A stretch of 64,000 bases of DNA from an uncultured Acidobacteriaceae bacterium (GTDB lineage Bacteria; Acidobacteriota; Terriglobia; Terriglobales; Acidobacteriaceae). The stretch spans positions 77,001 to 141,000 of the forward strand of contig CAINJJ010000046.1 of NCBI GenBank assembly GCA_903849645.1. Direction: 5' to 3'. Made by a program: the position numbers and the translations under genes. Below are positions 1 to 9,135 of the stretch, piece by piece (within the stretch, counting starts at the first letter, position 1; every line of letters starts with the position of its first letter). The notes under the pieces are model-generated. The model was not told the DNA's origin and made no database searches. It saw nothing but the letters and a program-made list of their open reading frames with translations.

Positions 1-316
1 CCATGGCGAGCAGGAGCTTGCGGTCGCTGTCGTTGAGTGTGGCGGAGTAGCGGCGAATCTGGGAGAGGAAGCGGATCTCCTCGTCGGAGAGCTTCTGGTA
101 GCTGAGCTGAGGGCCCAGGCCGTCTTCCGCAAAGAACTGGGAGATGGGCAGGTCGAGGGCCAGGGCTATCTTGGAGAGGGTGTCGAGCGAAGGCACGGTG
201 TGGCCGTTTTCGACGCGGGAGAGATAGCAGCGCAAAAGGCCGGTCTTCTTTTCGATGTCCCCCTGCGAGAGCCCTTTCTGCAGGCGGTGGGCGCGGATGG
301 TGGTGCCGATTTTCAT
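1..316 (-). CDS. XRE-family helix-turn-helix regulator (C-terminus outside window)
   Basis: The visible 105 residues start MKIGTTIRAHRLQKGLSQ and form a lambda-repressor-type helix-turn-helix over about residues 6-60. The turn and recognition region reads SQGDIEKKTGLLRCYLSRVE, followed by NGHTVPSLDTLSKIALAL, which is the usual XRE pattern. After it comes a segment (SYQKLSDEEIRFLSQIRRYS) that probably begins a second helical part. The gene runs off the left edge, so its length and any effector domain are unknown. A perfect 8-bp inverted repeat lies 60 bp upstream and is a candidate autoregulatory operator. The family assignment is firm; the regulated genes are unknown. Confidence 0.9.
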   Translation of the reverse strand, partial: MKIGTTIRAHRLQKGLSQGDIEKKTGLLRCYLSRVENGHTVPSLDTLSKIALALDLPISQFFAEDGLGPQLSYQKLSDEEIRFLSQIRRYSATLNDSDRKLLLAM

Positions 317-375
317 GAGGGGAAGAGTCCTTTTCGATGCACACCGAGGTGACCCAAGCGATTGCGATCATAAGA

Positions 376-397
376 ATGTTAACTCAAGGGTTAACAT
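376..397. promoter_or_regulatory. Palindromic operator candidate for the XRE regulator
   Basis: The sequence holds ATGTTAAC, a 6-bp spacer, and the exact reverse complement GTTAACAT. It lies 60 bp upstream of the XRE regulator start, in an AT-richer patch of GC-rich DNA, and after the 3' end of the next gene. Perfect dyads of this size upstream of an XRE gene are typical autoregulatory sites. Binding is inferred. Confidence 0.55.
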
Positions 398-520
398 GGG
401 TTGCATCGGAATGCAAGGGCAATCGTCACCGAAAACAGTTTGAAGCTGGAAGGAAATGCGGCGGCGGCGGCGCGCCGATTTGACCCGGAATCGGGCGTGG
501 AGCGCGCAGCCGCCGGAGAG

Positions 521-1267
521 CTAGCGGGCCAGTTTCTCGGCGAAGAAGCGGTCGATGCGGGCCAGGGCGTCGGCGGCATCCTGGGCGCGATAGCCGGCCT
601 GGTTGTTGGGGTTCTCGAAGGCGTGGCCGGCATCGGGGTAGATCTTGGCGTCGACGGGCTTGCCGAGCGACTGCATGGAAGCCTCGAAGGCGTGAACGGC
701 TTCAGGGGGGATGCCGTGGTCCTGGCCACCGAAGTTGCCGAGGACGGCGGCGTGAATCTGGGCGAGGGCGGCCTTGTCCGTGGCGAGCGAGCCGTAGTTG
801 ACGGCCACGGCTTTGAGCGAGGGCGCGGCGATGGCAAGCTGGAGGGCGAAGCCGCCGCCCATGCACCAGCCGACGGCGCCGATGCGTCCCGGAGCCACGT
901 CCTTGCGGGCCTGGAGGAAGGCGACGGCGGCGGTGAGGTCGCGGACGCCCTGGTCCTGGGGCAGGCCGCGGGATAGCTCATGGGCCAGGTCGGGGGTGGT
1001 GGCGAGCTTGCCGCGATAGAGGTCCACGGCGAGAGCCACGTAGCCTTTGGCGGCGTAGCCGGCGGCCTCCTGCTTGATCCAGTCGTTGAGGCCCCACCAC
1101 TCATGAATGACAACCAATGCGGGGTGGGGGCCGGGGCCCTGGGGAAGGTAGAGAATCGCCTGGGCGGTGGAGTCGCCGCTGGGGAAGGTGACGGGCTGCT
1201 GGGCATGGACGGCAAGGGCGGCGAGCAGTAGGGGCAGGGCGCAGAGGATGGGGCGGAGAGACTTCAT
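521..1267 (-). CDS. Dienelactone hydrolase family protein, exported
   Basis: This 248-residue alpha/beta hydrolase begins with a signal peptide (MKSLRPILCALPLLLAALAVHAQQ). The nucleophile elbow is GWCMGG with Cys135. An Asp in GGQDHG (Asp183) and a His in DAGHAFEN (His215) complete the Cys-Asp-His triad of the dienelactone hydrolase family. The acidic motif IHEWWGLNDWI near residue 55 is also typical. Family members cleave dienelactones or other small esters and lactones. The substrate here is unknown, and the signal peptide argues for a periplasmic role rather than classical chlorocatechol breakdown. It ends 205 bp from the XRE gene start and is probably its own transcript. Confidence 0.9.
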   Translation of the reverse strand: MKSLRPILCALPLLLAALAVHAQQPVTFPSGDSTAQAILYLPQGPGPHPALVVIHEWWGLNDWIKQEAAGYAAKGYVALAVDLYRGKLATTPDLAHELSRGLPQDQGVRDLTAAVAFLQARKDVAPGRIGAVGWCMGGGFALQLAIAAPSLKAVAVNYGSLATDKAALAQIHAAVLGNFGGQDHGIPPEAVHAFEASMQSLGKPVDAKIYPDAGHAFENPNNQAGYRAQDAADALARIDRFFAEKLAR

Positions 1268-1315
1268 GGTGGACCTCGGATTGGTGACGATTGTCAGTCA
1301 GGGAGGGCGGGGGCG

Positions 1316-1846
1316 TCAAAGGAGCTTGCGGAGAAAGGCCAACCCCTCCACGGGATTGTCATTGTAGGGCGGGCAGGGTTCAAATCCCAACTGGAGATAG
1401 AGGCGGTGGGCGGCGGCCATGGAGGCGGGGGCGGTGTCGAGGTAGACGGCGTAGCGTCCGGCAGTGCCGGCGCGGTCGAGGACGGCCTGGGTGAGGGCGC
1501 GTCCGAGGCCGAGCCCGCGGGCTGCGGGGCGGGTCCAGAGGCGCTTGAGCTCCCATGAACGGGGGGCGACCGACTCGGGCAAGGCGCGCCAGGCCACAAA
1601 GCCGAGGGGCTCTTCGGCGGCGCGGGCGAGAAGGCTGCCGCCGCCCTGCCGGAGAAAGCTGAGGGGCAGGCGGGCGGCCTCCTGTTCCAGGGAGCCGAAG
1701 CAGAAGCGGGCCGCGCCGGGCTGGGCGACGACAAAGCGGCCATATTCGAGGAGGAGTTCGCGGGCCTGGGCGAGGGTGGATTCGGGGGTGGCGGGGGTCA
1801 GTTCGAGGAGGTCAAATGCCCGCGGTGCGGACGGGTCGGCGGCCAT
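1316..1846 (-). CDS. GNAT-family N-acetyltransferase
   Basis: The likely protein is 176 residues, starting MAADPSAPRAFDLLELTPAT. The acetyl-CoA-binding segment is RLWTRPAARGLGLGRALTQAVLD, which contains the R/Q-x-x-G-x-G/A signature, followed by VYLDTAPASMAAAHRLYLQLGFEP, the usual beta5/alpha4 of the fold. The frame stays open upstream to 2122, but the upstream residues are proline and arginine rich and overlap the divergent receptor gene, so the start at 1846 is preferred. The acceptor substrate is unknown. It lies 48 bp upstream of the dienelactone hydrolase gene on the same strand, so the two may be cotranscribed. Confidence 0.85.
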   Translation of the reverse strand: MAADPSAPRAFDLLELTPATPESTLAQARELLLEYGRFVVAQPGAARFCFGSLEQEAARLPLSFLRQGGGSLLARAAEEPLGFVAWRALPESVAPRSWELKRLWTRPAARGLGLGRALTQAVLDRAGTAGRYAVYLDTAPASMAAAHRLYLQLGFEPCPPYNDNPVEGLAFLRKLL

Positions 1847-1956
1847 GCCTGAGTTTACGACGGGTCTGCGGCGGGATCCAAAGCGGGCGAATGGGTAAAC
1901 CTTCGCCGGGCGGCGTCCGTCTGACTGAATACGAACGGAAAATGGCAGGGGCGCAG

Positions 1957-4900
1957 ATGGGGCGAACGGCGCGGTGTGCGGTTGCGGCGGTGATGGCGGC
2001 GGCCGGGTGGCTCGGATGCCAGGGCCAGAGCACGGCCGGGTCCCCGGTTGGGGCAGCACCGGCGGCGAGCGCGCAGGCTGTGACCGGCGGAACGCTGCAC
2101 GGGGTGGTGAAGAGCGGGGCAACTCCGCTGCCCGGCGTGGCCGTGACGGCGCAGAACACGCTGACCGGCAAGCGGTTCACGACAACAACGGACATCAACG
2201 GAAACTGGACGCTGGCGATTGCGCAGAACGGGCGCTACGTGGTGCGGACGCAGTTCGCGGCCTTTGCGCAGGGCTCGCAGGAGGCGCTGCTGAACGCGGC
2301 GAGCCACGAGCAGGCGCTGAACTTTGACCTGATGCTGGCCTCGCGGGCGGCGCTCGCCACGCAGCGGGAGGAGCAGGGGGCGCAGCGTGCGGCGGACGTG
2401 ATCAAGCAACTGGCCGGCAGCGGCGCACAGAACCTGAGCCTGGTGAGTTCGCTGATGGCCGACACGGAGACCCAGGGGGGAAGCGTGGGAGCGGCGGGGG
2501 CGGCGCTGCCGTCGATTGCGGGCAATGCGGATTTTGGCGGGGATTCGGTGGCCATCAGCGGGCAGGCGGGGAGCGTGAGCCCGCTGGCCGGGGTGGACAT
2601 GGACCGGCTCCGGGACGTGATGGAGACGGTGCGCTCGCAGTTGGGCGGGCAGGGCGGAAACTTTGCCGGAATGGCTGCGGGGATCTTTGGCGGTGGACCG
2701 GGTAGCTTTGGCGGGCCGGGAGGGTTTGGCGGCATGGGCGGGATGGGGGGCGGACGCGGAAACTTTCGCGGCTTCAATCCCGGGCAGCCGCACGGGGCAA
2801 TTTTCTGGACGGGGAGCAACGCGGCGCTGAACGCGCAGCCGTTTTCTTTGCGAGGACAGCGGCAGCAGCAGCCGGCCAGCGGGACAAACCGGTTCGGTCT
2901 GACGTTCATGAGCGCGCCCTATATCCCAGGCCTGACCAAGCCGAGCGGCAAGGACACGATGTTTCTGACGCTGAGCGGGCAGCGCAACTCCAACCCGACG
3001 GACGAGTACGCGACGGTGCCCACGGACGCGGAGCGGGCAGGCGACATTGCGGGGCTGGCGGCGCCGATTACGCCGGTGAGCCAGGCGGCGGCGCTGCTGA
3101 AGTACTTTCCGGAGCCGAACCTGCCGGGGGCTACGCAGAACTACCACCTGCTGACCACGGCGCAATCAAACTCCACGCAGGCGGGAGCGCGCTATATGCG
3201 GAGTCTGGGCAAAAACGCCGGGCAGCCGCTGGGATTTGGCCGGGGCGGCGGCGGAGGAGGCGGGGGCAGGCGGCAGCAGAACCAGGGGCTGCGGCAGAGC
3301 GTGAACTTCAACTACAACTGGAGCCACTCGGCCTCGGACCTGGTGAATCTGTTTCCTGCTCTGGGAGGCAAAAGCGCTTCAGACGCCAACTCCGTGCAGG
3401 CGGGCTACACGGTGGGGTACCACAAGCTGACGAGCGTCTCGAACCTGAACTGGAACCGGAACAGCAGCCAGACGCGGAACTTTTTCACGAACGGGACGGA
3501 CGTTGCGACGGCTGCGGGGATTCTGGGGCCGGGCGGCGCGGCGCTGAACCCGAGCGCGCTCAACTACGGGCTGCCGAACGTGACGCTCAGCAATTTTTCC
3601 GGACTGAACCAGCAGCAGCCGAACCTGTCAGTGGGGCAGACGATCTCGTTTACACAGACGCTAAGCTGGATTCACGGCAAGCACAACATGCGCTTCGGAG
3701 GCGACTACCGCAGGGTGCACCGGGACTTTCTGGGCGGGTCGAACGCAACGGGGACGTTTTACTTCACGGGGCTGTTCACTGGGTCGTCCCTGGGGGACTT
3801 TCTGCTGGGCGAGCCGCAGGAAACGACGATTGACTCGGCGGTGGCGAAGAGTTACCTGCGCGACAACGTGGTGGACGCCTATGGGCAGGATGACTGGCGG
3901 GTGCTGCCGCAACTTACCTTGAGTTATGGGCTGCGCTACGAGTATTTCGCGCCGTATACGGAGAGGTACGGGCGCCTGGCGCTTGTGGCGACGAATCCGG
4001 AGGGCGGATTTACGCAGGCGACTGCGGCGGAGGCGGGGCTGGGCGGCGCGCCGGCTTCGCTCATTGAGCCATTCCGCAAGGGGCTTGCGCCGCGGGTGGG
4101 GGTGGCGCTGCGGTTGCCGCGGATGACGGTGCTGCGGGCGGGCTTTGGCATGAACTACACCAACGGGCAGTATGCGAGCTTTGCCTCGACGATGGCGCAC
4201 CAGCCGCCGTTTGCCAACGAGCAGACGAACCAGGCGACGGCGGCGGGGACTCTGACGCTGGGGGATGGGCTTCCGGCGCCTGCGAAGGTGGGCAGCTATG
4301 CGCTGGACCCGCACTATCAACTGCCGTACGTGGAAGTGTGGAACATCGACTTGCAGACGACGCTGAAGTGGGGCGTGCTGGTGAATGCGGGGTACAACGG
4401 GTCAAAGGGCAACCACCTGGACATTACGAGCGCGCCTGGAAGGGGGCCGCTGGGGGCGAGTTACTCGGGGGTGCTGTTCAACTATGAGCAGGCGGCTGCG
4501 TTTTCAAAGTTTGGCGCCGGCACGCTGCGCGTGAACAAGCGGCTGTCGGGCGGCGTCTCGCTGGGGGCGAACTACCAGTACGCGCACTCGATCGACAACG
4601 CCGGGTCAGTGGGCGGCACATCGACGGTGGTGGCGCAGAACTGGCAGGACCTGGGCGCGGAGGAAGGAAACTCAAGCTTTGACCAGAGGCACAAGGTCAG
4701 CGGGAACTATCTCTACGAGTTACCGTTCGGAAAAGACAAGTTATGGGTAACTTCCGGCAAGACGGCGCATGTGCTGGAAGGCTTTTCAGTGAGCGGCAAC
4801 TTCACCTTTGCGACGGGGACGCCGCTGACGCCTTCGTATGCGGCCACGGCGACGGATGTGGCGCGGGGCACGGCGGGTTCGCTGCGGCCCGACCGGGTGC

Positions 4901-5238
4901 CGGGAACGTCCTTGACGGCGGGCGCAGGCGGCCTGAAGGAGTGGTTCAACACGGCGGCCTTTGCGGCGCCAACGGCGAAGAGCGGCGGATACATCTACGG
5001 CAGCGCGGCGCGCAACTCGATCAGGGGGCCGGGGACGGTGCAGAATTCGATGTCGCTGGCGAAGACGGTGCAACTGGGGGACACGCGGAGCATGGAGGTG
5101 CGGGCCATGGCCAACAACGTGTTCAACACGGTGCAGTATGCGGGCGTGGATACCAATGTAACTTCGCCTTCATTCGGGCAGGTAACTTCAGCGGCGGCGA
5201 TGCGGGAGTTCAGCTTTACGGCGCGGTTCAGGTTTTGA
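1957..5238 (+). CDS. Oar-like outer-membrane receptor with carboxypeptidase-regulatory domain
   Basis: The protein has 1093 residues from the chosen start. An AGGGG Shine-Dalgarno sits 5 bases before ATG 1957, and MGRTARCAVAAVMAAAGWLG makes a signal peptide; ATG 1942 and 1891 are alternatives. Residues about 45-125 form a carboxypeptidase-regulatory-like beta-sandwich (TLHGVVKSGATPLPGVAVTA). A Gly/Met/Phe-rich linker near residues 240-270 follows, then a beta-barrel that ends in FSFTARFRF with the terminal aromatic residue of outer-membrane proteins. Acidobacteria carry many such receptors, thought to import glycans or other large ligands. No classical TonB box or clear plug was identified, so TonB dependence is inferred. 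A second pure Gly run lies near residues 430-440. Confidence 0.85.
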   Translation: MGRTARCAVAAVMAAAGWLGCQGQSTAGSPVGAAPAASAQAVTGGTLHGVVKSGATPLPGVAVTAQNTLTGKRFTTTTDINGNWTLAIAQNGRYVVRTQFAAFAQGSQEALLNAASHEQALNFDLMLASRAALATQREEQGAQRAADVIKQLAGSGAQNLSLVSSLMADTETQGGSVGAAGAALPSIAGNADFGGDSVAISGQAGSVSPLAGVDMDRLRDVMETVRSQLGGQGGNFAGMAAGIFGGGPGSFGGPGGFGGMGGMGGGRGNFRGFNPGQPHGAIFWTGSNAALNAQPFSLRGQRQQQPASGTNRFGLTFMSAPYIPGLTKPSGKDTMFLTLSGQRNSNPTDEYATVPTDAERAGDIAGLAAPITPVSQAAALLKYFPEPNLPGATQNYHLLTTAQSNSTQAGARYMRSLGKNAGQPLGFGRGGGGGGGGRRQQNQGLRQSVNFNYNWSHSASDLVNLFPALGGKSASDANSVQAGYTVGYHKLTSVSNLNWNRNSSQTRNFFTNGTDVATAAGILGPGGAALNPSALNYGLPNVTLSNFSGLNQQQPNLSVGQTISFTQTLSWIHGKHNMRFGGDYRRVHRDFLGGSNATGTFYFTGLFTGSSLGDFLLGEPQETTIDSAVAKSYLRDNVVDAYGQDDWRVLPQLTLSYGLRYEYFAPYTERYGRLALVATNPEGGFTQATAAEAGLGGAPASLIEPFRKGLAPRVGVALRLPRMTVLRAGFGMNYTNGQYASFASTMAHQPPFANEQTNQATAAGTLTLGDGLPAPAKVGSYALDPHYQLPYVEVWNIDLQTTLKWGVLVNAGYNGSKGNHLDITSAPGRGPLGASYSGVLFNYEQAAAFSKFGAGTLRVNKRLSGGVSLGANYQYAHSIDNAGSVGGTSTVVAQNWQDLGAEEGNSSFDQRHKVSGNYLYELPFGKDKLWVTSGKTAHVLEGFSVSGNFTFATGTPLTPSYAATATDVARGTAGSLRPDRVPGTSLTAGAGGLKEWFNTAAFAAPTAKSGGYIYGSAARNSIRGPGTVQNSMSLAKTVQLGDTRSMEVRAMANNVFNTVQYAGVDTNVTSPSFGQVTSAAAMREFSFTARFRF

Positions 5239-5244
5239 GAAGGC

Positions 5245-5300
5245 AGCGGAGTTAGCGAGTTAGCGGCGCTTCGCGCCTGTTAGCGGAGTTAGCTGGGTTA
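5245..5300 (+). repeat. AGCGGAGTTAGC direct repeat around a short hairpin
   Basis: The 12-mer AGCGGAGTTAGC occurs at 5245-5256 and 5282-5293. Additional GTTAGC or GTTAG copies lie between and after them. A GGCGC-TTC-GCGCC hairpin sits at 5265-5277. The block fills nearly all the space between the receptor gene and the next gene. It could act as an attenuating or processing element, but there is no T-run after the hairpin. Confidence 0.5.
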
Positions 5301-5316
5301 GTGCGGGAAGGAATGG

Positions 5317-7455
5317 ATGAGGCGGAGCGCGCGGAGGATGGGGGCGGTGGTTGCGGTGCTGGCGCTGGCGCTTTCGGCTTTCGCGCAGAGCCCGGATGCG
5401 TCTCAGGGCGGTGCTGCACAGCAGTCGGGGTTCGTGCTGCGGATGAATGGCGAGCTTGTGCTGACCAATGTGGTGGCGCGAGATGCGAAGACGGGGGAGC
5501 TCTTGCGCGGGCTGAAGCAGAGCGACTTCACTGTATATGAGAACGGAAAGCAGCAGCAGATTGCAAGCTTCGACTTTGAGAGCGTGGAGTTGGCCGCGCC
5601 GCTGAGCGAGGCTACGGTGAGCGGGCTGGCCGCGGGCACGGGAAAGGCCGCGTTGGTGGCGCGGCCGGAGGAGTTGCGCAATCACCGGCTAATTGTGATG
5701 TTCTTTGACCTGACGTCGATGCAGCCCGAGGACCTGGACCGGGCGGTGGAGGCGGCGAAAGATTTCCTGCAGAAGAAGATGGAGGCGGCGGACCTGGTGG
5801 CGCTGGTTTCGCTGGGCGACACGCTGAAGGTGGACCAGGACTTCACGGCGGACAAGGCCGCGCTGCTGCGCGAGGTGGGCGTCTACAACGGCAGCGAGGG
5901 CGAGGGGTTTGCCGCGGGGGCCACGGCGACAACGAATCAGGTGGAGGACGCGACGGGGTATACGCCGGACGAGAGCGAGTACAACGACCTGAATACGGAC
6001 CGCGAGCTGTTTGCGCTGCGGGCCATCGCCAAGTCACTGGAGAAGATTACGGAGAAGAAGTCGCTGCTCTATTTTTCCGGCGGGATTTCGCGGGACGGGG
6101 TGGAGAACCAGGCGTCGCTGCGGGCGGCGGTGAACGCGGCCGTGCGGGCGAACCTGGCCATTTACAGCGTGGACACGCGGGGGTTGCAGGCGATCTCGCC
6201 GCTGGGCGATGCATCGACGGGGAGCTTGCGCGGGACGGGAGCCTTCAACGGCGGGGCGCTCGCCAACAACATGAGCGCGAACTTTGCCTCGCAGGAGGTG
6301 ATGGCTTCGCTGTCCACGGATACGGGCGGCAAGGCGTTTTTGGACTCGAACGACTTTGCCCCGGCGTTTGCGCAGGTGCAGCGGGACACGTCGGCCTACT
6401 ATGCGATCGGGTTCCGGAGCTCGAATCCCCAGCGGGACGGGCGCTATCGCAAGTTGGCCATCAAGCTGAACCGGCCCGGTGCGAAGCTGGAGTACCGGCC
6501 GGGCTACTATGCGCCGGCGGACTTCAAGCACTCGGGCAGGGAGGACCGGGAGCGGGAACTGGAGGAGCAACTGGCCAGCGACCTGCCGGCATCCGACATG
6601 GCGCTCTATCTGGACGCGCTTTACTTCCGGCTGGACGAGAACCGCTTTTACGTGCCGGTTTCGCTGATTGTGCCGGGTTCGCAGATTCCGTTTGTGAAGG
6701 GCGGGGACAAGGACAAGGCGACGCTGGACGTGATTGGCACGGTGCTGGACGAGGCCAAGCGGCCCATCGGGCAGGCGCGCGAGACGGTGAAGCTGAACCT
6801 GGACGCATCAGTGGGGGCGCGGCAGAAGAACATCCAGTACACGACGAGCTTCAACCTGCCTCCGGGCAAGTATCACCTGAAGTTTGTGGTGCGGGAGAAC
6901 CAGACGGGGCGGATGGGCTCGTTTGAGGCGGACATCAACTTGCCGGAGATGAAGAAGACGCCGCTGAAGATGAGCTCGATTCTGCTGGCGTCGGCGCGGC
7001 AGCCGAGCAAGCAGGAGACGCCGCTGGTGCGGGGCGGGCAGGAGTATGTGCCCAACATCAGCCACGTCTTCCGGCAGGACCAGCATCTCTATCTGCTGTA
7101 TGAGATTTACGCGCCGGGGCGGGAAAAGCCGGCGGAGAATCAGCCCAAAGGCACGAAGCCGGGCATCAACCTGCTGAGCAGCCTGGAGCTGTTGCAGGGG
7201 AGCACAAAGGTCTACGAGACGCCGCTGGTGCAGGCGCGGGCGGTGAATGTGCAGGGGCGGGACGCGGTGGCTATTGAGCTGGATGTGCCGCTGGCGGGGC
7301 TGAAGCCCGGAACGTACCTGTGCCAGTTGAATGTGATTGACGACGCGCAGGGGAGCTTTGCGTTTCCGCGGTTTGCGGTGCTGGTGCGCGAGGCGGCGGC
7401 TCAGCCTTTGGCAGGGGCGGGCGCGGGCGGGGCATCGGCCGCTTCGCCGCGATAG
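5317..7455 (+). CDS. Acidobacterial VWFA-related domain protein, exported
   Basis: The protein has 712 residues and an N-terminal signal peptide (MGAVVAVLALALSAFAQ within the first 24 residues). Residues about 35-85 form an entry segment (NGELVLTNVVARDAKTGELL) and residues about 125-360 form a von Willebrand A fold, with FFDLTSMQPEDLDRA and LYFSGGISRDGVENQ. This matches the acidobacterial VWFA-related family. The first MIDAS motif is not canonical DxSxS: it reads FDLTS. The C-terminal half (about 400-700) is beta-rich. The role of the family is not known; such proteins probably act in the periplasm or on the cell surface. Its last 55 bases overlap the convergent DUF5522 gene. Confidence 0.85.
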   Translation: MRRSARRMGAVVAVLALALSAFAQSPDASQGGAAQQSGFVLRMNGELVLTNVVARDAKTGELLRGLKQSDFTVYENGKQQQIASFDFESVELAAPLSEATVSGLAAGTGKAALVARPEELRNHRLIVMFFDLTSMQPEDLDRAVEAAKDFLQKKMEAADLVALVSLGDTLKVDQDFTADKAALLREVGVYNGSEGEGFAAGATATTNQVEDATGYTPDESEYNDLNTDRELFALRAIAKSLEKITEKKSLLYFSGGISRDGVENQASLRAAVNAAVRANLAIYSVDTRGLQAISPLGDASTGSLRGTGAFNGGALANNMSANFASQEVMASLSTDTGGKAFLDSNDFAPAFAQVQRDTSAYYAIGFRSSNPQRDGRYRKLAIKLNRPGAKLEYRPGYYAPADFKHSGREDRERELEEQLASDLPASDMALYLDALYFRLDENRFYVPVSLIVPGSQIPFVKGGDKDKATLDVIGTVLDEAKRPIGQARETVKLNLDASVGARQKNIQYTTSFNLPPGKYHLKFVVRENQTGRMGSFEADINLPEMKKTPLKMSSILLASARQPSKQETPLVRGGQEYVPNISHVFRQDQHLYLLYEIYAPGREKPAENQPKGTKPGINLLSSLELLQGSTKVYETPLVQARAVNVQGRDAVAIELDVPLAGLKPGTYLCQLNVIDDAQGSFAFPRFAVLVREAAAQPLAGAGAGGASAASPR

Positions 7456-7583
7456 GGGCAGTGGCGGCAGCCCGAGCCGCAGCAGGAGCCGCGCTTGAGG
7501 TGGTAGGCGGCGGTGAAGACCAGGTTCGGCCCGTCGAAGTAGAAGTCTTCCGGGGCCAGGGGCTGGGGCGGATTCGCGTCCAT
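7401..7583 (-). CDS. DUF5522 small Cys-rich protein
   Basis: The 60-residue protein MDANPPQPLAPEDFYFDG... carries the DUF5522 core: NLVFTAAYHLKRG followed by CCGSGCRHCPYRG. Four cysteines and a histidine in CCGSGCRHC suggest a small metal or Fe-S site, but no function is established for the family. An AGGAAG Shine-Dalgarno precedes the start. A longer open frame to 7709 exists, but conservation starts at the chosen Met. The Ala/Pro-rich C-terminus is encoded opposite the end of the VWFA-related gene, an antisense overlap of 55 bases. Confidence 0.85.
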   Translation of the reverse strand: MDANPPQPLAPEDFYFDGPNLVFTAAYHLKRGSCCGSGCRHCPYRGEAADAPPAPAPAKG

Positions 7584-7738
7584 GCTTCCTATTCTCAGGG
7601 ATGGGCCTTGTGGCAAGACCTCCTTGCGCTCAATTTGGCGATTTGAGTTTTCTGCTTTCCCAGTTCCCGGCATCGGGACCTGGGGCACCCGACGCGGGTA
7701 GAAGAACAAGCGGCCAGTGACCTAGGTAGAATCGGAGC

Positions 7739-8395
7739 ATGACACTCTCTGCCGAGCAGCGCGCACGCCTGATCAAGATCATTCTGTTTGACGTGGATGG
7801 AGTACTGACGGATGGCACCATCTGGCTGGTGCCGGGGCCGGGGGGCGCCGCGGCAAACCCGCAACTGGCGGGCAAGGAAGGCCACGTGGGCTATGGAGTG
7901 CAATCGACCACGATGGTGGAGGCCAAGGGCTACAGCGCTCACGATGGCGCGGGGATTACGCTGGCGCGGCTGGGCGGGCTCAAGTGCGGGGTGATTACCA
8001 AGCGCATCTCAGAGACGGTGGCCACGCGGGCGCGGGACCTGAAGCTCGAATTCATCTACATGGGGCAGGCCTTCAAGATGAAGGCGGTGCGCGAGATCAT
8101 GGAGCAGGAAGGCGTGGGTCTGGAGGAGATTGCCTATGTGGGCGATGACGTAATCGACCTGCCGGTGATGCGCGAGTGCGGATTTGCGGTGGCGGTGGCC
8201 AATGCCCGGGCGCAGGTGAAGGCGGAGGCCCACTACGTGACGCCGAACCGGGGCGGGGAGGGCGCGGCGCGGGATGCGATCGAGTTCATCCTGGAGGCGA
8301 AGGGACTGCTGCAGTCGTGCATCGACGCATCAATTGACGAGAAGAATCCGATTTCGCCGGCGATGGATATCGGCAAGGGCGGCGACCTGCAGTAA
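7739..8395 (+). CDS. kdsC: KdsC-like HAD phosphatase (3-deoxy-D-manno-octulosonate 8-phosphate phosphatase family)
   Basis: The 218-residue cytoplasmic protein has HAD motif [12 protein letters not shown] with nucleophile Asp18 and Asp20, motif II in GVITKRIS, and motif [18 protein letters not shown]. This set identifies the KdsC type III HAD phosphatases, which make KDO for lipopolysaccharide. The usual ITGR is ITKR here. There is an extra loop after residue 30 and a tail of about 35 residues, so the protein is longer than typical KdsC (about 170-190). Another phosphosugar substrate is possible. A GGAG lies just before the start. It is the first gene of an operon with queC, 26 bases away. 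Confidence 0.8.
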   Translation: MTLSAEQRARLIKIILFDVDGVLTDGTIWLVPGPGGAAANPQLAGKEGHVGYGVQSTTMVEAKGYSAHDGAGITLARLGGLKCGVITKRISETVATRARDLKLEFIYMGQAFKMKAVREIMEQEGVGLEEIAYVGDDVIDLPVMRECGFAVAVANARAQVKAEAHYVTPNRGGEGAARDAIEFILEAKGLLQSCIDASIDEKNPISPAMDIGKGGDLQ

Positions 8396-8421
8396 GCGGC
8401 GACAAAGGAAAGGCTGGCCGG

Positions 8422-9135
8422 ATGACGGAGACCAGAAAGAAAGCGGTGGTTCTGCTGAGCGGCGGGCTGGACTCGGCCACGGTGCTGGCGATTGCGCGCA
8501 GCCAGAATTATGAACTGTATGCGCTGTCGTTCAGCTACGGGCAGCGGCACATCATCGAACTGGAAGCTGCGCGGCGCGTGGCCGAGGCGACGGGCGTGAC
8601 AGCGCACCGCATTGCGAAGATCGACCTGCGGATCTTTGGCGGGTCGGCGCTGACGGCGGATATTGACGTGCCCAAGGGGCGGGATGCGGAGGCGATGTCG
8701 CATGGGATTCCGATCACCTATGTCCCGGCGCGGAACACGATCTTTCTGTCGTTTGCGCTGGCGTGGGCAGAGGTGCTGGGATCGAGCGACATCTTTATTG
8801 GAGTGAACGCGCTGGACTACTCGGGCTATCCGGATTGCAGGCCGGAGTTCATTGCCGCGTATGAGAAGATGGCCGACCTGGCGACGCGGGCGGGCGTGGA
8901 GGGGGCGCAGGCGCTGCGGATTCACACGCCGCTGATGGCGATGACCAAGGCGCAGATTGTGGCGCGGGGCCTGGAACTGGGCGTGGACTACAGCCTGACC
9001 AGCAGTTGCTATGACCCTTCGGCGCAGGGCGCGCCGTGCGGGCAGTGCGACTCATGCCTGCTGCGGCAGAAGGGTTTCAGCGAAAACGGCAGGTCGGACC
9101 CGCTGGCGTACCCAGGAAATCAGGCCGTGCGATGA
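8422..9135 (+). CDS. queC: 7-cyano-7-deazaguanine synthase
   Basis: The 237-residue enzyme converts 7-carboxy-7-deazaguanine to preQ0 using ATP and ammonia. The PP-loop is [15 protein letters not shown] at about residues 11-25. A middle region [16 protein letters not shown] and [18 protein letters not shown] are strongly conserved in QueC. The C-terminal zinc site is SSCYDP...[12 protein letters not shown]. It sits 26 bases after the KdsC-like gene, and its stop overlaps the queE start in ATGA, so translation of the two is coupled. Confidence 0.97.
   Translation: MTETRKKAVVLLSGGLDSATVLAIARSQNYELYALSFSYGQRHIIELEAARRVAEATGVTAHRIAKIDLRIFGGSALTADIDVPKGRDAEAMSHGIPITYVPARNTIFLSFALAWAEVLGSSDIFIGVNALDYSGYPDCRPEFIAAYEKMADLATRAGVEGAQALRIHTPLMAMTKAQIVARGLELGVDYSLTSSCYDPSAQGAPCGQCDSCLLRQKGFSENGRSDPLAYPGNQAVR

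Noticed and set aside
5245..5300. Possible CRISPR-like or iteron array
   Set aside because: Repeat units are short, unevenly spaced and only about 55 bases long, with no cas or rep gene nearby.
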